Made by a program: the position numbers and the translations under genes
The notes under the pieces: generated by a model
Databases searched by the model: none
Told to the model about the DNA's origin: nothing
Seen by the model: only the letters and a program-made list of their open reading frames with translations
Shown: piece after piece, positions 8,916-18,052 of the stretch
How the letters are laid out: the number at the start of each line of letters is the position of its first letter
Numbering within the stretch: the stretch's first letter is position 1
Assembly (NCBI RefSeq): GCF_000238795.1
Contig: NZ_AFNK01000031.1
Span: 62,001 to 126,000 of the forward strand
DNA length: 64,000 nt
From: Haemophilus sputorum CCUG 13788
Lineage (GTDB): Bacteria; Pseudomonadota; Gammaproteobacteria; Enterobacterales; Pasteurellaceae
Reading direction: 5' to 3'

Positions 8916-9893
8916 TTGACCAAAACACTAAAATTAAATACCGCACTTTTCTTCGCGTTGCTGTTGATTAGCGGCTTTGCGATTTATCATCAGCTAGGCG
9001 ATTTCGCCCATCTCAAAAATGCGGATGGCGTGCTCACCGATATGCGCTCGATGGTGCTGTGGGATATTCGTTTTCCGCGCATTGGTTTAGCTTTATTGAC
9101 GGGTGCCAGCCTAGCGATTGCCGGCAATGCGATGCAAGGCATTTTCCAAAACCCATTAGCGAGTCCAGGCTTGCTCGGCAGTAGCGCTGGCGCAACGGTT
9201 GCTAGTGTATTTATCCTCTATTATTTTGCCGTGCCATTTTCACTGCTCTTAGCCGGAGGAGTAATTGGCGCGCTTTTAAGCTTTTTCATCGTGTATTTGA
9301 TCGCTAAAAACTACGGCACCACGATGATGATTCTAAGCGGTTTAGCGGTCAATATGTTGCTTGGGTCAGCAATCGCATTGCTGCTTTCCAACGCGGAAAG
9401 CCCATGGGCATTAGCTGAACTTTATCGTTGGCTACAAGGCTCGTTGATGTGGGCTAAATTAGATACATTGCTTATTTCACTCCCGATTGTTCTGGTTGGG
9501 ATTTTCTGTTTATACCACACCCGCCGATATTTAGATTTACTCACCTTTGGTGAAGAAACGGCTAGCACCATGGGCGTGGATCCCAAACGTAGCTTTTTCA
9601 TCAGCACCTTTGGTGTCGCTTTATTAGTCGGTGCGACCATTCCGCAAACTGGTACCATTGGGTTTATCGGCTTAATCGCACCACACTTCGCCCGTATTTT
9701 ACTGAAAGCTCGCCCATCACAACTTTACTTCACTAGTGCGCTAATCGGGGCATTATTGCTATTACTGGCTGATTTGGCAATTTTATATATCCCACTATTT
9801 TCACATATTTACATTGGCACGTTGACTGCACTTATCGGTGCCCCTTGCTTGATTTGGATGTTATTGACGCAACAGAGAAAAATCGCACATTAA
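8916..9893 (+). CDS. btuC: BtuC-like ABC transporter permease
   Basis: 325 residues with about ten hydrophobic segments, a member of the FecCD/BtuC permease family: DIRFPRIGLALLTGASLAIAG, the conserved NPLASPGLLGSSAGA block and GTIGFIGLIAPHFARIL. The start is a TTG at 8916 (TTG-ACC-AAA), with GGAA upstream and no ATG nearby that keeps the first helix. An uptake-sequence core is embedded in codons 8-10. It should form the membrane channel for the BtuF-like protein. No ATPase gene follows directly; the likely partner is at 13695, beyond the fec operon. Confidence 0.82.
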   Translation: MTKTLKLNTALFFALLLISGFAIYHQLGDFAHLKNADGVLTDMRSMVLWDIRFPRIGLALLTGASLAIAGNAMQGIFQNPLASPGLLGSSAGATVASVFILYYFAVPFSLLLAGGVIGALLSFFIVYLIAKNYGTTMMILSGLAVNMLLGSAIALLLSNAESPWALAELYRWLQGSLMWAKLDTLLISLPIVLVGIFCLYHTRRYLDLLTFGEETASTMGVDPKRSFFISTFGVALLVGATIPQTGTIGFIGLIAPHFARILLKARPSQLYFTSALIGALLLLLADLAILYIPLFSHIYIGTLTALIGAPCLIWMLLTQQRKIAH

Positions 9894-9897
9894 CCCT

Positions 9898-9930
9898 AAC
9901 GGCATATTTCAAAATATGCCGTTTTATTTT
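9898..9930 (+). terminator. Terminator after btuC
   Basis: AACGGCATATTT pairs with AAATATGCCGTT around a very short loop, then TTTATTTTTC. It separates btuC from the fec operon. Confidence 0.82.
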
Positions 9931-9949
9931 TCATCACTCAAAATATAAA

Positions 9950-9986
9950 AAATAACTATTCTCAATTCATAAAATTCGCGTATAAT
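9950..9986 (+). promoter_or_regulatory. Fur-box-like site overlapping the fecB promoter
   Basis: The minus strand of 9952-9966 reads TGAGAATAGTTATTT or close to it, matching the 7-1-7 Fur pattern TGATAAT-n-ATTATCA in most positions. A TATAAT -10 box is at 9981-9986, 31 bases before the fecB ATG, and the putative Fur site covers the -35 region. This predicts repression of fecBCDE by Fur when iron is plentiful. Confidence 0.55.
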
Positions 9987-10016
9987 TTGAACACTTTTTA
10001 TTATTGAGGACACAAA

Positions 10017-10907
10017 ATGAAAAAATTATTAAAAACCACTTTAGCTTCTGCATTATTAATGGTATCCACATTCGCTAGCGCCGTGACGGTTAAAGATGCG
10101 AAAGGTGAATTTACCCTTGATAAAACCCCAAGCCGTGTTGTGGCATTGGAATATTCTTTTGTGGATGCTTTAGCCCAAGTCGGTGTTAGCCCAGTGGGTG
10201 TGGCTGACGACAACAAAGTCGATCGTATTCTGCCGCAAGTGCGCGAAAAAATTGCTGCATGGCAATCCGTTGGCACGCGTTCTCAACCGAGTCTTGAAGT
10301 GATTGCTTCCCTCAAACCTGATTTAATTATTGCCGATCCTTCCCGTCACACAGCGGTGTTTGAAGAATTGAAAAAAATTGCGCCAACAGTGATGTTCGAT
10401 TCTCGTCATGAAAGTTATCAAGAAAATCTTGAAACCGCGCAAAAAATTGGTGATTTAGTCGGTAAAAGTAGCGAAATGAAAGCGAAGATCAATGAACATA
10501 ATGATTACATTGCCAACATCGCAAAAAATTTAGGTGTGCAAGGCAAAAAAGCCTCATTTGGTACTTCCCGAGAAGATAAATTTAACATCCAAAATGACAA
10601 TGGCTATGTGGGTAGTTTCTTAACGACATTAGGTTTTGCACCAACTAAACTCAATAGCGATCAAGCTTTCGTGGAAATCAACCTTGAACAATTAGTAATG
10701 GAAAAACCGGAATACTTGTTCATCGCCCATTACCGTGATGAAAGTATTGCGCGCAAATGGGAAGCCGAGCCACTTTGGAAAGCCATTCCTGCCGTAAAAG
10801 CGAATCATGTTTACAGCGTTGACGCCGACATGTGGGCTCGTGGTCGTGGCTTAGAAGCGAGCAAAATTATGGCAAAACAAATTGAAGGTTTCGTGAAACA
10901 AAAATAA
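10017..10907 (+). CDS. fecB: Iron-chelate periplasmic binding protein, FecB family
   Basis: 296 residues with a signal peptide (ends TFASA). Class III binding-protein features: RVVALEYSFVDALAQVGVSPVGVADD, an SLEVIASLKPDLIIADPSRH block, a linking helix, and the C-terminal WARGRGLEASKIMAKQI. Closest in kind to ferric-dicitrate binding proteins. It is the first gene of fecBCDE, each gene overlapping or touching the next. I see no fecA receptor or fecIR regulators nearby, so the actual chelate imported is uncertain. Confidence 0.85.
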   Translation: MKKLLKTTLASALLMVSTFASAVTVKDAKGEFTLDKTPSRVVALEYSFVDALAQVGVSPVGVADDNKVDRILPQVREKIAAWQSVGTRSQPSLEVIASLKPDLIIADPSRHTAVFEELKKIAPTVMFDSRHESYQENLETAQKIGDLVGKSSEMKAKINEHNDYIANIAKNLGVQGKKASFGTSREDKFNIQNDNGYVGSFLTTLGFAPTKLNSDQAFVEINLEQLVMEKPEYLFIAHYRDESIARKWEAEPLWKAIPAVKANHVYSVDADMWARGRGLEASKIMAKQIEGFVKQK

Positions 10908-11896
10908 TGATGAAGTCCACTTTCCGTTGGGGAATTCCCCTTATCATTCTGGCTTTCCTATTATGGGGAAGCCTGTTTTTGTATTATCCCATCGAAATTC
11001 GACCGCTTGCAGCTTTACAAGCGTTCCTCCCCGATGGTGATGAAATTGCCAAAATTACGGTAACCGATTTACGCCTACCGCGTGCATTAGTTGGCATGAT
11101 TTTAGGTGCCAATCTTGCGGTAGCGGGTGCGTTGTTACAAACCATTACGCGCAATCCACTAGCCTCGCCTACGCTACTCAGCGTGAACTCGGGAGCCAGC
11201 CTTGCGATGGTAACCACCAGTGCGTTTAGCCCCTTGATTCTTTCTGGTTATAGCATTGCCTTAGTGGCCAGTATCGGTGGCGGTCTGAGTTGGTTTGTGG
11301 TGATGCTGATCAGCAACGGATGGAAAGACAACAGTGGGGATCGTAGCCGGGTGATTTTAGCGGGGATTGCTGTATCACTACTTTGTGCCGCCCTCACGAA
11401 ATTGGTGCTCATTATCGCGGAAGATCATGCCTTCGGTATTATGAGTTGGCTAGCTGGCGGCATTGCACATGCCCGTTGGAATGAATTATTGACGTTATTT
11501 CCGTTCTTTATTTTGACCGCACTTTTCTGCCTGCTTTTTGCCAGTCGTTTGAATTTACTCAATTTAAGCGATGAATCCGCTCGTTCCCTAGGCATCAATC
11601 TCTTCCGTTTACGTTGGTACGCTAACATCATGGCATTATTGATTGTGGGTTCAAGCGTAAGTGTTGCTGGTCCCGTGGCCTTTATTGGCTTACTCGTGCC
11701 CCACCTTGCCCGCTATTGGATTGGTTATGACTTGCGAAAATCGCTCCCTATGGCGATGTTACTCGGTGCAATTTTAATGCTCGCTGCAGATACCATTGCC
11801 CGCGCGGTCAACTTTCCTAGCGAAGTGCCTGCCGGTGCGGTACTTGCCTTAATCGGTGCCCCAGTCTTTGTATTATTTGCCAGAGGAAGACACTAA
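10907..11896 (+). CDS. fecC: Iron-chelate ABC transporter permease, FecC family
   Basis: 329 residues, polytopic. Conserved FecCD-family blocks: VTDLRLPRALVGMILGANLAVAG, NPLASPTLLSVNSGAS, and VAGPVAFIGLLVPHLARYW near the coupling helix. Starts ATGATG at 10907, overlapping the fecB stop codon, which implies translational coupling. It forms a heterodimeric channel with FecD. An uptake-sequence core is present at about 11517. Confidence 0.88.
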   Translation: MMKSTFRWGIPLIILAFLLWGSLFLYYPIEIRPLAALQAFLPDGDEIAKITVTDLRLPRALVGMILGANLAVAGALLQTITRNPLASPTLLSVNSGASLAMVTTSAFSPLILSGYSIALVASIGGGLSWFVVMLISNGWKDNSGDRSRVILAGIAVSLLCAALTKLVLIIAEDHAFGIMSWLAGGIAHARWNELLTLFPFFILTALFCLLFASRLNLLNLSDESARSLGINLFRLRWYANIMALLIVGSSVSVAGPVAFIGLLVPHLARYWIGYDLRKSLPMAMLLGAILMLAADTIARAVNFPSEVPAGAVLALIGAPVFVLFARGRH

Positions 11897-12879
11897 TGCG
11901 AACCTCTCATGTATCTTTTCGCGCTATCGGCTTTTATGTCGGCACGCTTAGTCTGATGGTACTACTCTTTGGATTGAGTATTCGCCTTGGCACTTACACG
12001 CTTTCCTTTGAGGAAATTTGGGCGGCCTTTCAGCCTGACGATAAAAACTATTTTACCTTGATGGAATATCGCTTACCCCGTGCAGTGTTAGCGATTTTAT
12101 TAGGTGGTGCCTTAGCAATTTCCGGTGTGTTAGTGCAAAGCGTGGTACGTAATCCACTTGCCTCTCCCGATATTTTAGGGATAAACAATGCGGCAGGGTT
12201 AGTTGCTGTTTCGGTATTGATGTTCTTGCCAAACTTAGCATTTTACTGGATGCCAATTTTTGCCTTTTTAGGCGGCGTGCTCTCTTTTGTCATTTTATGG
12301 ATCGTGTGCGGTTTTAACTTCCGCCCTATCAAAATGGCAATCATTGGGGTCGCACTTTCCGCATTATGGGCAGCCATTAGTCATTATCTGATGCTTACCA
12401 ATCCGGTCGAGATCAACACGGCTATGTTATGGCTCACAGGAAGCCTGTGGGGGCGCAGCTGGTCTTATTTGAATGTGGTATTGCCATGGTTAGTGGTATT
12501 GCTGCCCTTACCATTTATTTTCTGTCGCGATCTCGATACCCTTGGTTTAGGTGAAAACAAAGCCTCCACCCTGGGCGTAACCGTAAATAAAGTGCAAATT
12601 AGCGTTTTAGTGTTAGCGGTAGCTCTTTCCACTACAGCTGTGGCAATTTGTGGTCCGATTGCCTTTTTAGGCTTGGTTGCTCCGCATCTTGCCCGTCGTT
12701 TAGTCGGTGGCAGACATCGCACCCTATTACCGGCAGCCTTGATTATTGGCGCCCTCTTATTACAACTTTCGGATATTTTGGCGCGGGTGATTGACCCACC
12801 AACTGAACTACCAGCGGGTATTCTGACTGCGATTATCGGTGCGCCATATTTCTTCTACTTATTGATGAGAACTAAATAA
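11896..12879 (+). CDS. fecD: Iron-chelate ABC transporter permease, FecD family
   Basis: 327 residues, polytopic, paralogous to FecC. Key blocks: MEYRLPRAVLAILLGGALAISG, NPLASPDILGINNAAG, and ICGPIAFLGLVAPHLARRLVGG. The start codon overlaps the fecC stop (TAATG). It is the second membrane subunit of the Fec importer. Confidence 0.88.
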   Translation: MRTSHVSFRAIGFYVGTLSLMVLLFGLSIRLGTYTLSFEEIWAAFQPDDKNYFTLMEYRLPRAVLAILLGGALAISGVLVQSVVRNPLASPDILGINNAAGLVAVSVLMFLPNLAFYWMPIFAFLGGVLSFVILWIVCGFNFRPIKMAIIGVALSALWAAISHYLMLTNPVEINTAMLWLTGSLWGRSWSYLNVVLPWLVVLLPLPFIFCRDLDTLGLGENKASTLGVTVNKVQISVLVLAVALSTTAVAICGPIAFLGLVAPHLARRLVGGRHRTLLPAALIIGALLLQLSDILARVIDPPTELPAGILTAIIGAPYFFYLLMRTK

Positions 12880-13646
12880 TGAGCATTGAAATCAATAATT
12901 TATCTTTAGGTTATCAAGATAAACTCGTGGTTAAAAATCTGTCGCTAAAATTCCCGAAAAATAAAGTGATTGCATTAATCGGCCCAAATGGTTGCTGTAA
13001 GTCCACCACATTAAAAGCTGTGGCTCGCTTGCTTAAGCCAAAGCAAGGCTCAATCACCCATAAAGGTCAGGATATTTGGCAAAAAAGCCCTAAAGAATAT
13101 GCCCAAGAATTGGCTTTTCTCCCGCAGCAACACTTGGTACCTGAAGGCATTAAAGTACGCGAATTGATTGCTTACGGGCGTTCGCCTTACTTAAACCTCT
13201 GGGGTAAACTCAGCCAAAAAGATGAAGAATTGGTTAATTGGGCGATGACACAAACACAAACTACTGAACTCGCCGAACAGTTGGTTTCCGATTTATCTGG
13301 TGGTCAGCAACAACGGGTATTTTTAGCCATGACACTTGCGCAAGATGCTGAATTAGTGCTACTCGATGAGCCGACTACTTATCTGGATTTAAACCGCCAA
13401 GCAGAACTCATGGGCATGATGCGACAAATGCAACAAAACGGCAAAACTGTGATTACGGTGTTGCATGATCTCAACCAAGCCTGCCGCTATTGCGATTACT
13501 TAATCGTCATGAAAAAAGGTGCCGTAATGGCACAAGGCACACCTGATGAAGTGATGACCGAAGAGTTGCTGAAGGATGTGTTTGATTTAGATGTCATCAT
13601 TCATCGTGATCCTATCAGCGACACACCGATGTTTATTTTGAAATAA
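12879..13646 (+). CDS. fecE: Iron-chelate ABC transporter ATPase, FecE family, with altered P-loop
   Basis: 255 residues. ABC ATPase layout: Walker A at about residues 34-42, Q-loop (FLPQQH), signature LSGGQQQRV, Walker B ELVLLDEPTTYLD, and the switch His in VLHDL. Walker A reads GPNGCCKST, where the family has GPNGCGKST: the glycine before the catalytic lysine is replaced by cysteine (TGT for GGT, at about 12997-12999). This residue normally allows the loop to wrap the ATP phosphates, so activity may be reduced or lost. Everything else is intact. The start overlaps the fecD stop (TAATG). Confidence 0.88.
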   Translation: MSIEINNLSLGYQDKLVVKNLSLKFPKNKVIALIGPNGCCKSTTLKAVARLLKPKQGSITHKGQDIWQKSPKEYAQELAFLPQQHLVPEGIKVRELIAYGRSPYLNLWGKLSQKDEELVNWAMTQTQTTELAEQLVSDLSGGQQQRVFLAMTLAQDAELVLLDEPTTYLDLNRQAELMGMMRQMQQNGKTVITVLHDLNQACRYCDYLIVMKKGAVMAQGTPDEVMTEELLKDVFDLDVIIHRDPISDTPMFILK

Positions 13647-13655
13647 AGCATTACA

Positions 13656-13685
13656 ATAGGCTACTTCAGGTAGCCTATCTTTTTT
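13656..13685 (+). terminator. Terminator of fecBCDE
   Basis: ATAGGCTAC and GTAGCCTAT form a 9-bp stem with a 5-base loop, followed by CTTTTTT. The next gene starts only 10 bases after the T-run. Confidence 0.85.
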
Positions 13686-13694
13686 AGACAAAAT

Positions 13695-14429
13695 ATGATT
13701 AACATTAAACAACTCAGTCAACCATACGGCTTAACCAATATTTCTTGTCAAATTCCAAAAGGAAAATTAGTTGGCATTATGGGTGCTAATGGCGCGGGAA
13801 AATCCACGTTATTAAAAAGTATTGCTGGCATATTGCCCCTCAAACAAGGAGAAATTTGGTTTGATGCTCAGTCATTAAGCAAAATGAATGCGACTGAAAA
13901 AAGCCAACATATTGCTTACCTGGCCCAGAATACGCAAATTCATTGGGATTTATCCGTTTATGATGTGATTGCATTAGGCTTGGCAGCTCCGTTACCAAAA
14001 GAAAAAGAGCGGTCAAAAATTCAAGCGTTTTCAGAAAAATTTGCAGTGACACATTTACTCAACAAACCTTTCCAACAACTTTCAGGTGGCGAGAAAGCAC
14101 GTGTACAACTTGCTCGTTGCTGTATTAAAGAATCCCCTGTTTTATTGGTAGATGAGCCGATTGCGCCTCTCGACCCTTATTATCAAATTGATATGATGGA
14201 ACAGCTTAAATCACTCACACCGGAACATACATGTGTCGTTGCCATTCATCACCTGTCGTTGGCTTATCGTTTCTGTGATGAAGTGATTTTACTGCACCAA
14301 GGGAAAATTGCAGCATACGGAGAAACTCAAGCGGTACTGACAGCTGAAAATCTTGCAAAAACTTTCCAAATTCAGGCTGAAATTGATTTGCTGAAAAGAG
14401 AGATCAGCCAAATAGAAAAATTACGCTAA
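13695..14429 (+). CDS. btuD: BtuD-like ABC transporter ATPase
   Basis: 244 residues. Intact ABC ATPase motifs: Walker A GANGAGKST, signature LSGGEKARV, Walker B PVLLVDEPIAPLDP, and switch His in AIHHL. It is diverged from the FecE next door and resembles BtuD. Since fecBCDE already has its own ATPase, this gene is the likely energy subunit for the BtuC-like permease at 8916. It is separated from fecE by a terminator. Alternatively, it could substitute for the P-loop-altered FecE. Confidence 0.78.
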   Translation: MINIKQLSQPYGLTNISCQIPKGKLVGIMGANGAGKSTLLKSIAGILPLKQGEIWFDAQSLSKMNATEKSQHIAYLAQNTQIHWDLSVYDVIALGLAAPLPKEKERSKIQAFSEKFAVTHLLNKPFQQLSGGEKARVQLARCCIKESPVLLVDEPIAPLDPYYQIDMMEQLKSLTPEHTCVVAIHHLSLAYRFCDEVILLHQGKIAAYGETQAVLTAENLAKTFQIQAEIDLLKREISQIEKLR

Positions 14430-14440
14430 TCGATGGAAAT

Positions 14441-14475
14441 AAAAAAGCGATGTGAATGAAACACATCGCTTTTTT
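14441..14475. terminator. Bidirectional terminator between btuD and fbp
   Basis: AAAAAAGCGATGTG-type arm at 14441-14454 pairs with CACATCGCTTTTT at 14462-14475, with A and T runs on both sides. It serves convergent genes. Confidence 0.9.
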
Positions 14476-14487
14476 CATTTATGATGA

Positions 14488-15492
14488 TTATTCTGCAAAT
14501 TCTTGCATAAATTTATCCGCTTGTTTAACCATCTCAGTCGAACCGATAAAGCATGGTACGCGTTGGTGCAAGGTTTCTGGCTTAATATCTAAAATTGGAT
14601 TAAAGCCATCCGTTGCCATACCTCCCGCTTGTTCAGCAAGGAATGCCATCGGGTTACCTTCATACAACAAACGTAATTTACCTTTCGGATAAACCGTGGA
14701 TGTAGGATAAATATAGATACCGCCTTTTAAGAGATTTCTGTGGAAATCTGATACTAATGAGCCAATATAACGTGAAGAATACGGACGCTTAGTTGCTGCA
14801 TCACTTTCTTGACAGTATTTAATGAATTTTTTCACACCCATTGGGAAGGTAACGTACTGTCCTTCATTGATAGAATAATATTTGCCTTTTTCCGGCATTT
14901 TCATCTCTGGATGAGAAAGAATAAACAGACCTAAAGATGGGTCATAAGTGAAGCCATTCACACCGTTTCCAGTGGTATAAACTAACATGGTTGAAGAACC
15001 GTAAGTCACATAACCAGAAGCTACTTGTTTACGGCCTGGTTGTAAGAAATCCTCCATGGTTACCGGTGTGCCAATTGGTGAGATACGACGATAAATAGAG
15101 AAAATCGTACCCACAGAAACATTCACATCAATATTAGAAGAACCATCTAACGGATCGGTCATTAAAATGTATTTAGCATTACGCCCACGCTCAGTATCAA
15201 AGCCAATAAAAGTATCATCTTCTTCTGAAGCAAAGCCAGCCACCTCTTCGCGTCCTATTAACGCTTGTTTCATCGTTTCATTAGCAAAGACATCTAATTT
15301 CATTTGTGCTTCGCCCTGAATATTCTCAGAACCTGCTACGCCTAAAATGTCTTGGCTTAATCCCGCTCGGTTAATTTCACGGTGAATAATTTTCGCCGCT
15401 AAACGGATAGAAGACAAAATACCACTCAATTCGCCTTTCGCTTCAGGGTATTCGGCCTGTTTCTCAATAATAAATTCGCCTAGTGTTTTCAT
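14488..15492 (-). CDS. fbp: Fructose-1,6-bisphosphatase, class I
   Basis: 334 residues, typical length. The metal/substrate motif [12 protein letters not shown] and an upstream FASEEDD metal-ligand region are present, as is [24 protein letters not shown] near the C-terminus. It hydrolyses fructose-1,6-bisphosphate in gluconeogenesis. The ATG follows GAGGATAAG. A consensus CRP site lies about 75 bases upstream, which fits induction when preferred sugars are absent. Confidence 0.95.
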   Translation of the reverse strand: MKTLGEFIIEKQAEYPEAKGELSGILSSIRLAAKIIHREINRAGLSQDILGVAGSENIQGEAQMKLDVFANETMKQALIGREEVAGFASEEDDTFIGFDTERGRNAKYILMTDPLDGSSNIDVNVSVGTIFSIYRRISPIGTPVTMEDFLQPGRKQVASGYVTYGSSTMLVYTTGNGVNGFTYDPSLGLFILSHPEMKMPEKGKYYSINEGQYVTFPMGVKKFIKYCQESDAATKRPYSSRYIGSLVSDFHRNLLKGGIYIYPTSTVYPKGKLRLLYEGNPMAFLAEQAGGMATDGFNPILDIKPETLHQRVPCFIGSTEMVKQADKFMQEFAE

Positions 15493-15566
15493 ATCTTATC
15501 CTCTGATAACTTAATATGGTTATTTTAATCAAATGCACACATAAGATCAGAAATAATGGCAATTTT

Positions 15567-15582
15567 TGTGAAATAGATCACA
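15567..15582. promoter_or_regulatory. CRP binding site upstream of fbp
   Basis: TGTGA-AATAGA-TCACA is a perfect match to the two half-sites of the CRP consensus TGTGA-N6-TCACA. The only gene it can serve at this distance is fbp (start 15492, minus strand). The rest of 15493-15723 holds an uptake-sequence core and A/T-rich sequence, and no gene. Confidence 0.8.
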
Positions 15583-15723
15583 AAATTGTAACAAGCGGTT
15601 GTTTTTATGTACTGTTTTACAAAAAACTTACTGAAAAAACAGAAAATTAAATTTATATGGCAAGAAAATGATGATAGGAATTTTAGATATAAAAAAAGCA
15701 CCTCATGGTGCTATCTTTTAAAA

Positions 15724-15799
<76 letters not shown>

Positions 15800-15816
15800 A
15801 TATTTGGTAATTTAAA

Positions 15817-15903
15817 TGGTGCCCGAGGCCAGACTTGAACTGGCACGCCCCGAAAGGCGAGGGATTTTAAATCCCTTGCGTCTACCGATTCCGCCACTCG
15901 GGC
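15817..15903 (-). tRNA. tRNA-Leu (UAA)
   Basis: The minus strand begins GCCCGAGTGGCGGAATCGG, has anticodon TAA in GATTTAAAATC, a long variable arm (CGCCTTTCGGGGCG), the GTTCAAGTC T-loop and an encoded CCA. It is 87 bases long, a class II tRNA. Confidence 0.96.
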
Positions 15904-15942
15904 AACACCTTGTTGTCTCGTCGTAACGAATCAACAAGGCGC

Positions 15943-15970
15943 ATTATAAGGATTTTCAGCTAGGCGTCAA
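15943..15970 (-). promoter_or_regulatory. Promoter of the tRNA-Leu/tRNA-Gly unit
   Basis: On the minus strand, TTGACG (15965-15970) and TATAAT (15943-15948) are separated by 16 bases, a near-consensus sigma-70 promoter 40 bases before tRNA-Leu. Confidence 0.82.
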
Positions 15971-16040
15971 ATAAATTTTTCAATAAAAATCACGTTTGCC
16001 TAAAAATTTAGCGATATTTCTAAAAAAACATCAATCTGCT

Positions 16041-16070
16041 AAAAAAATAAAACCACCTATCGGTGGTTTT
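16041..16070 (-). terminator. Terminator of the rpoD operon
   Basis: On the minus strand, AAAACCACC and GGTGGTTTT form a 9-bp stem with a 4-base loop, followed by ATTTTTTT, directly after the rpoD stop. Confidence 0.9.
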
Positions 16071-16078
16071 ATTCTTAA

Positions 16079-17950
16079 TTAGTCATCTAAGAAGCTACGT
16101 AATGTTTCTGAACGACTTGGGTGGCGCAATTTGCGTAATGCTTTTGCTTCAATTTGACGAATTCGCTCACGCGTTACATCAAATTGTTTACCCACTTCTT
16201 CTAATGTATGGTCGGTATTCATATCAATCCCGAAACGCATCCGTAATACTTTCGCTTCACGAGGCGTTAATCCTTCGAGTACTTCATTTGTGGCTATACG
16301 TAAACTTTCCGCGGTTGCAGAATCTAACGGCAATTCAAGACTTTCATCTTGAATAAAATCGCCTAAATGTGAATCATCGTCATCGCCAATCGGTGTTTCC
16401 ATAGAAATTGGCTCTTTGGCAATTTTCAACACTTTACGGATTTTATCTTCTGGCATATTCATACGTTCTGCCAATTCTTCCGGTGTCGCTTCACGCCCCA
16501 TTTCTTGTAAACATTGACGAGAAATACGGTTAAGTTTGTTAATCGTCTCAATCATATGCACTGGGATACGAATCGTACGCGCTTGGTCTGCGATAGAACG
16601 AGTAATCGCCTGACGAATCCACCAAGTTGCATAAGTTGAGAATTTATAACCACGGCGATATTCAAATTTATCCACCGCTTTCATTAAACCAATATTCCCT
16701 TCTTGGATTAAATCTAAGAATTGTAAGCCACGGTTGGTATATTTTTTCGCGATCGAAATAACTAAACGTAAGTTGGCTTCTACCATTTCTTTTTTCGCAC
16801 GACGAGCTTTTAATTCACCGTTTGCAATACGTCCGCCAATTTCACGAATTTGGGCGATAGTTAAACCAGAACTCTGTTCAAGCTCTTGTAATGCAGCAAT
16901 ATTTACACGAATTTTTTCTATATAATTCGCAAGTTTAGGCGCCCCACCTTTTTTCGCATTGATAGCTTTTTCAATCCACTCTTCAGAAGTTTCATTACCT
17001 TGGAAGGCTTTTAAGAAATCACCTTTTTTCATACCTGCATATTCAACCGCATAACGCTGAATTTGACGCTCTTGTGCACGCACTTGCTTCATTAACTTCT
17101 GCATCGTTTCAACTAACAGGTCAAATTGTTTTGGTACTAAACGAAACTCACGGAAAATATCAGAAAGAGCATGAATTTGCTCACGTGCTTTTTTATGTGT
17201 TCTACCGTGTTTTTGAATTGCTAATAAGGCTTTTTCGTGCTGCTCTTTAAGTTTAGTAAATTTCTCACGCGCCACTTCAGGATCGATTGAATTATCATCA
17301 CTACTATCCGAAGAATCAGAAGCATCTTCGTCTTCCTCTTCTTCATCTATATCTGCAGCACCTTCAACTTCTGCATCATGGTGTAAATCAGGATCTAAAT
17401 GCTCTTCAGTGGCAGCTTCTAAATTTGGATCAATAAATGCCGTCACTAAATCTGCCAAACGCATCGTGCCTTCTTCTACTTGCTCATAGCAAGCTAAGAC
17501 GCCAGATAATGCTTCTGGATACTCTGCAACAGCGCATTGTACTTCATTGATTCCTTCTTCAATGCGCTTAGCAATATCAATCTCACCTTCTCTGGTTAAT
17601 AGCTCAACGGTTCCCATCTCACGCATATACATACGCACAGGGTCTGTCGTACGGCCTAACTCAGATTCTACGGTAGAAAGCACTTTGGTTGCTTCTTCTA
17701 CCACATCTTCATCAGCAATATTCTCAGCCAACATGAGTTCGTCCGTATCTGGCGCGACTTCAAAAACTTGAATCCCCATGTCAGTGATCATTTGAATAAT
17801 ATCTTCGATCTGCTCAGCATCCACCAATTCTTCTGGAAGATGGTCATGCACTTCAGATAAAATTAAATAGCCTTGTTCACGACCTTGCGCAATCAAAAGT
17901 GCGATTTGAGATTGCTGTTCTAATTGTTGATCTACTAATTGTTGTTCCAT
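16079..17950 (-). CDS. rpoD: RNA polymerase primary sigma factor, sigma-70
   Basis: 623 residues from the ATG at 17950 ([13 protein letters not shown]), which matches the family N-terminus; an in-frame ATG at 17977 is less likely. Region 1.1 ([20 protein letters not shown]), an acidic non-conserved region (about 190-215, [17 protein letters not shown]), regions 2.1-2.4 (RNA-core binding, [20 protein letters not shown]), 3, and 4.2 helix-turn-helix ([20 protein letters not shown]) are all present. It directs RNA polymerase to housekeeping promoters. Last gene of rpsU-dnaG-rpoD. Confidence 0.97.
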   Translation of the reverse strand: MEQQLVDQQLEQQSQIALLIAQGREQGYLILSEVHDHLPEELVDAEQIEDIIQMITDMGIQVFEVAPDTDELMLAENIADEDVVEEATKVLSTVESELGRTTDPVRMYMREMGTVELLTREGEIDIAKRIEEGINEVQCAVAEYPEALSGVLACYEQVEEGTMRLADLVTAFIDPNLEAATEEHLDPDLHHDAEVEGAADIDEEEEDEDASDSSDSSDDNSIDPEVAREKFTKLKEQHEKALLAIQKHGRTHKKAREQIHALSDIFREFRLVPKQFDLLVETMQKLMKQVRAQERQIQRYAVEYAGMKKGDFLKAFQGNETSEEWIEKAINAKKGGAPKLANYIEKIRVNIAALQELEQSSGLTIAQIREIGGRIANGELKARRAKKEMVEANLRLVISIAKKYTNRGLQFLDLIQEGNIGLMKAVDKFEYRRGYKFSTYATWWIRQAITRSIADQARTIRIPVHMIETINKLNRISRQCLQEMGREATPEELAERMNMPEDKIRKVLKIAKEPISMETPIGDDDDSHLGDFIQDESLELPLDSATAESLRIATNEVLEGLTPREAKVLRMRFGIDMNTDHTLEEVGKQFDVTRERIRQIEAKALRKLRHPSRSETLRSFLDD

Positions 17951-18052
17951 AATTTTGTTCCGTTTTTGAGCAGTCAAAATAGTGTTGAATTATATCATTA
18001 TTTGTCAAGAACTTGATAGCCTTGCAAAATTTTTCACAAAAATAACCGCTTG

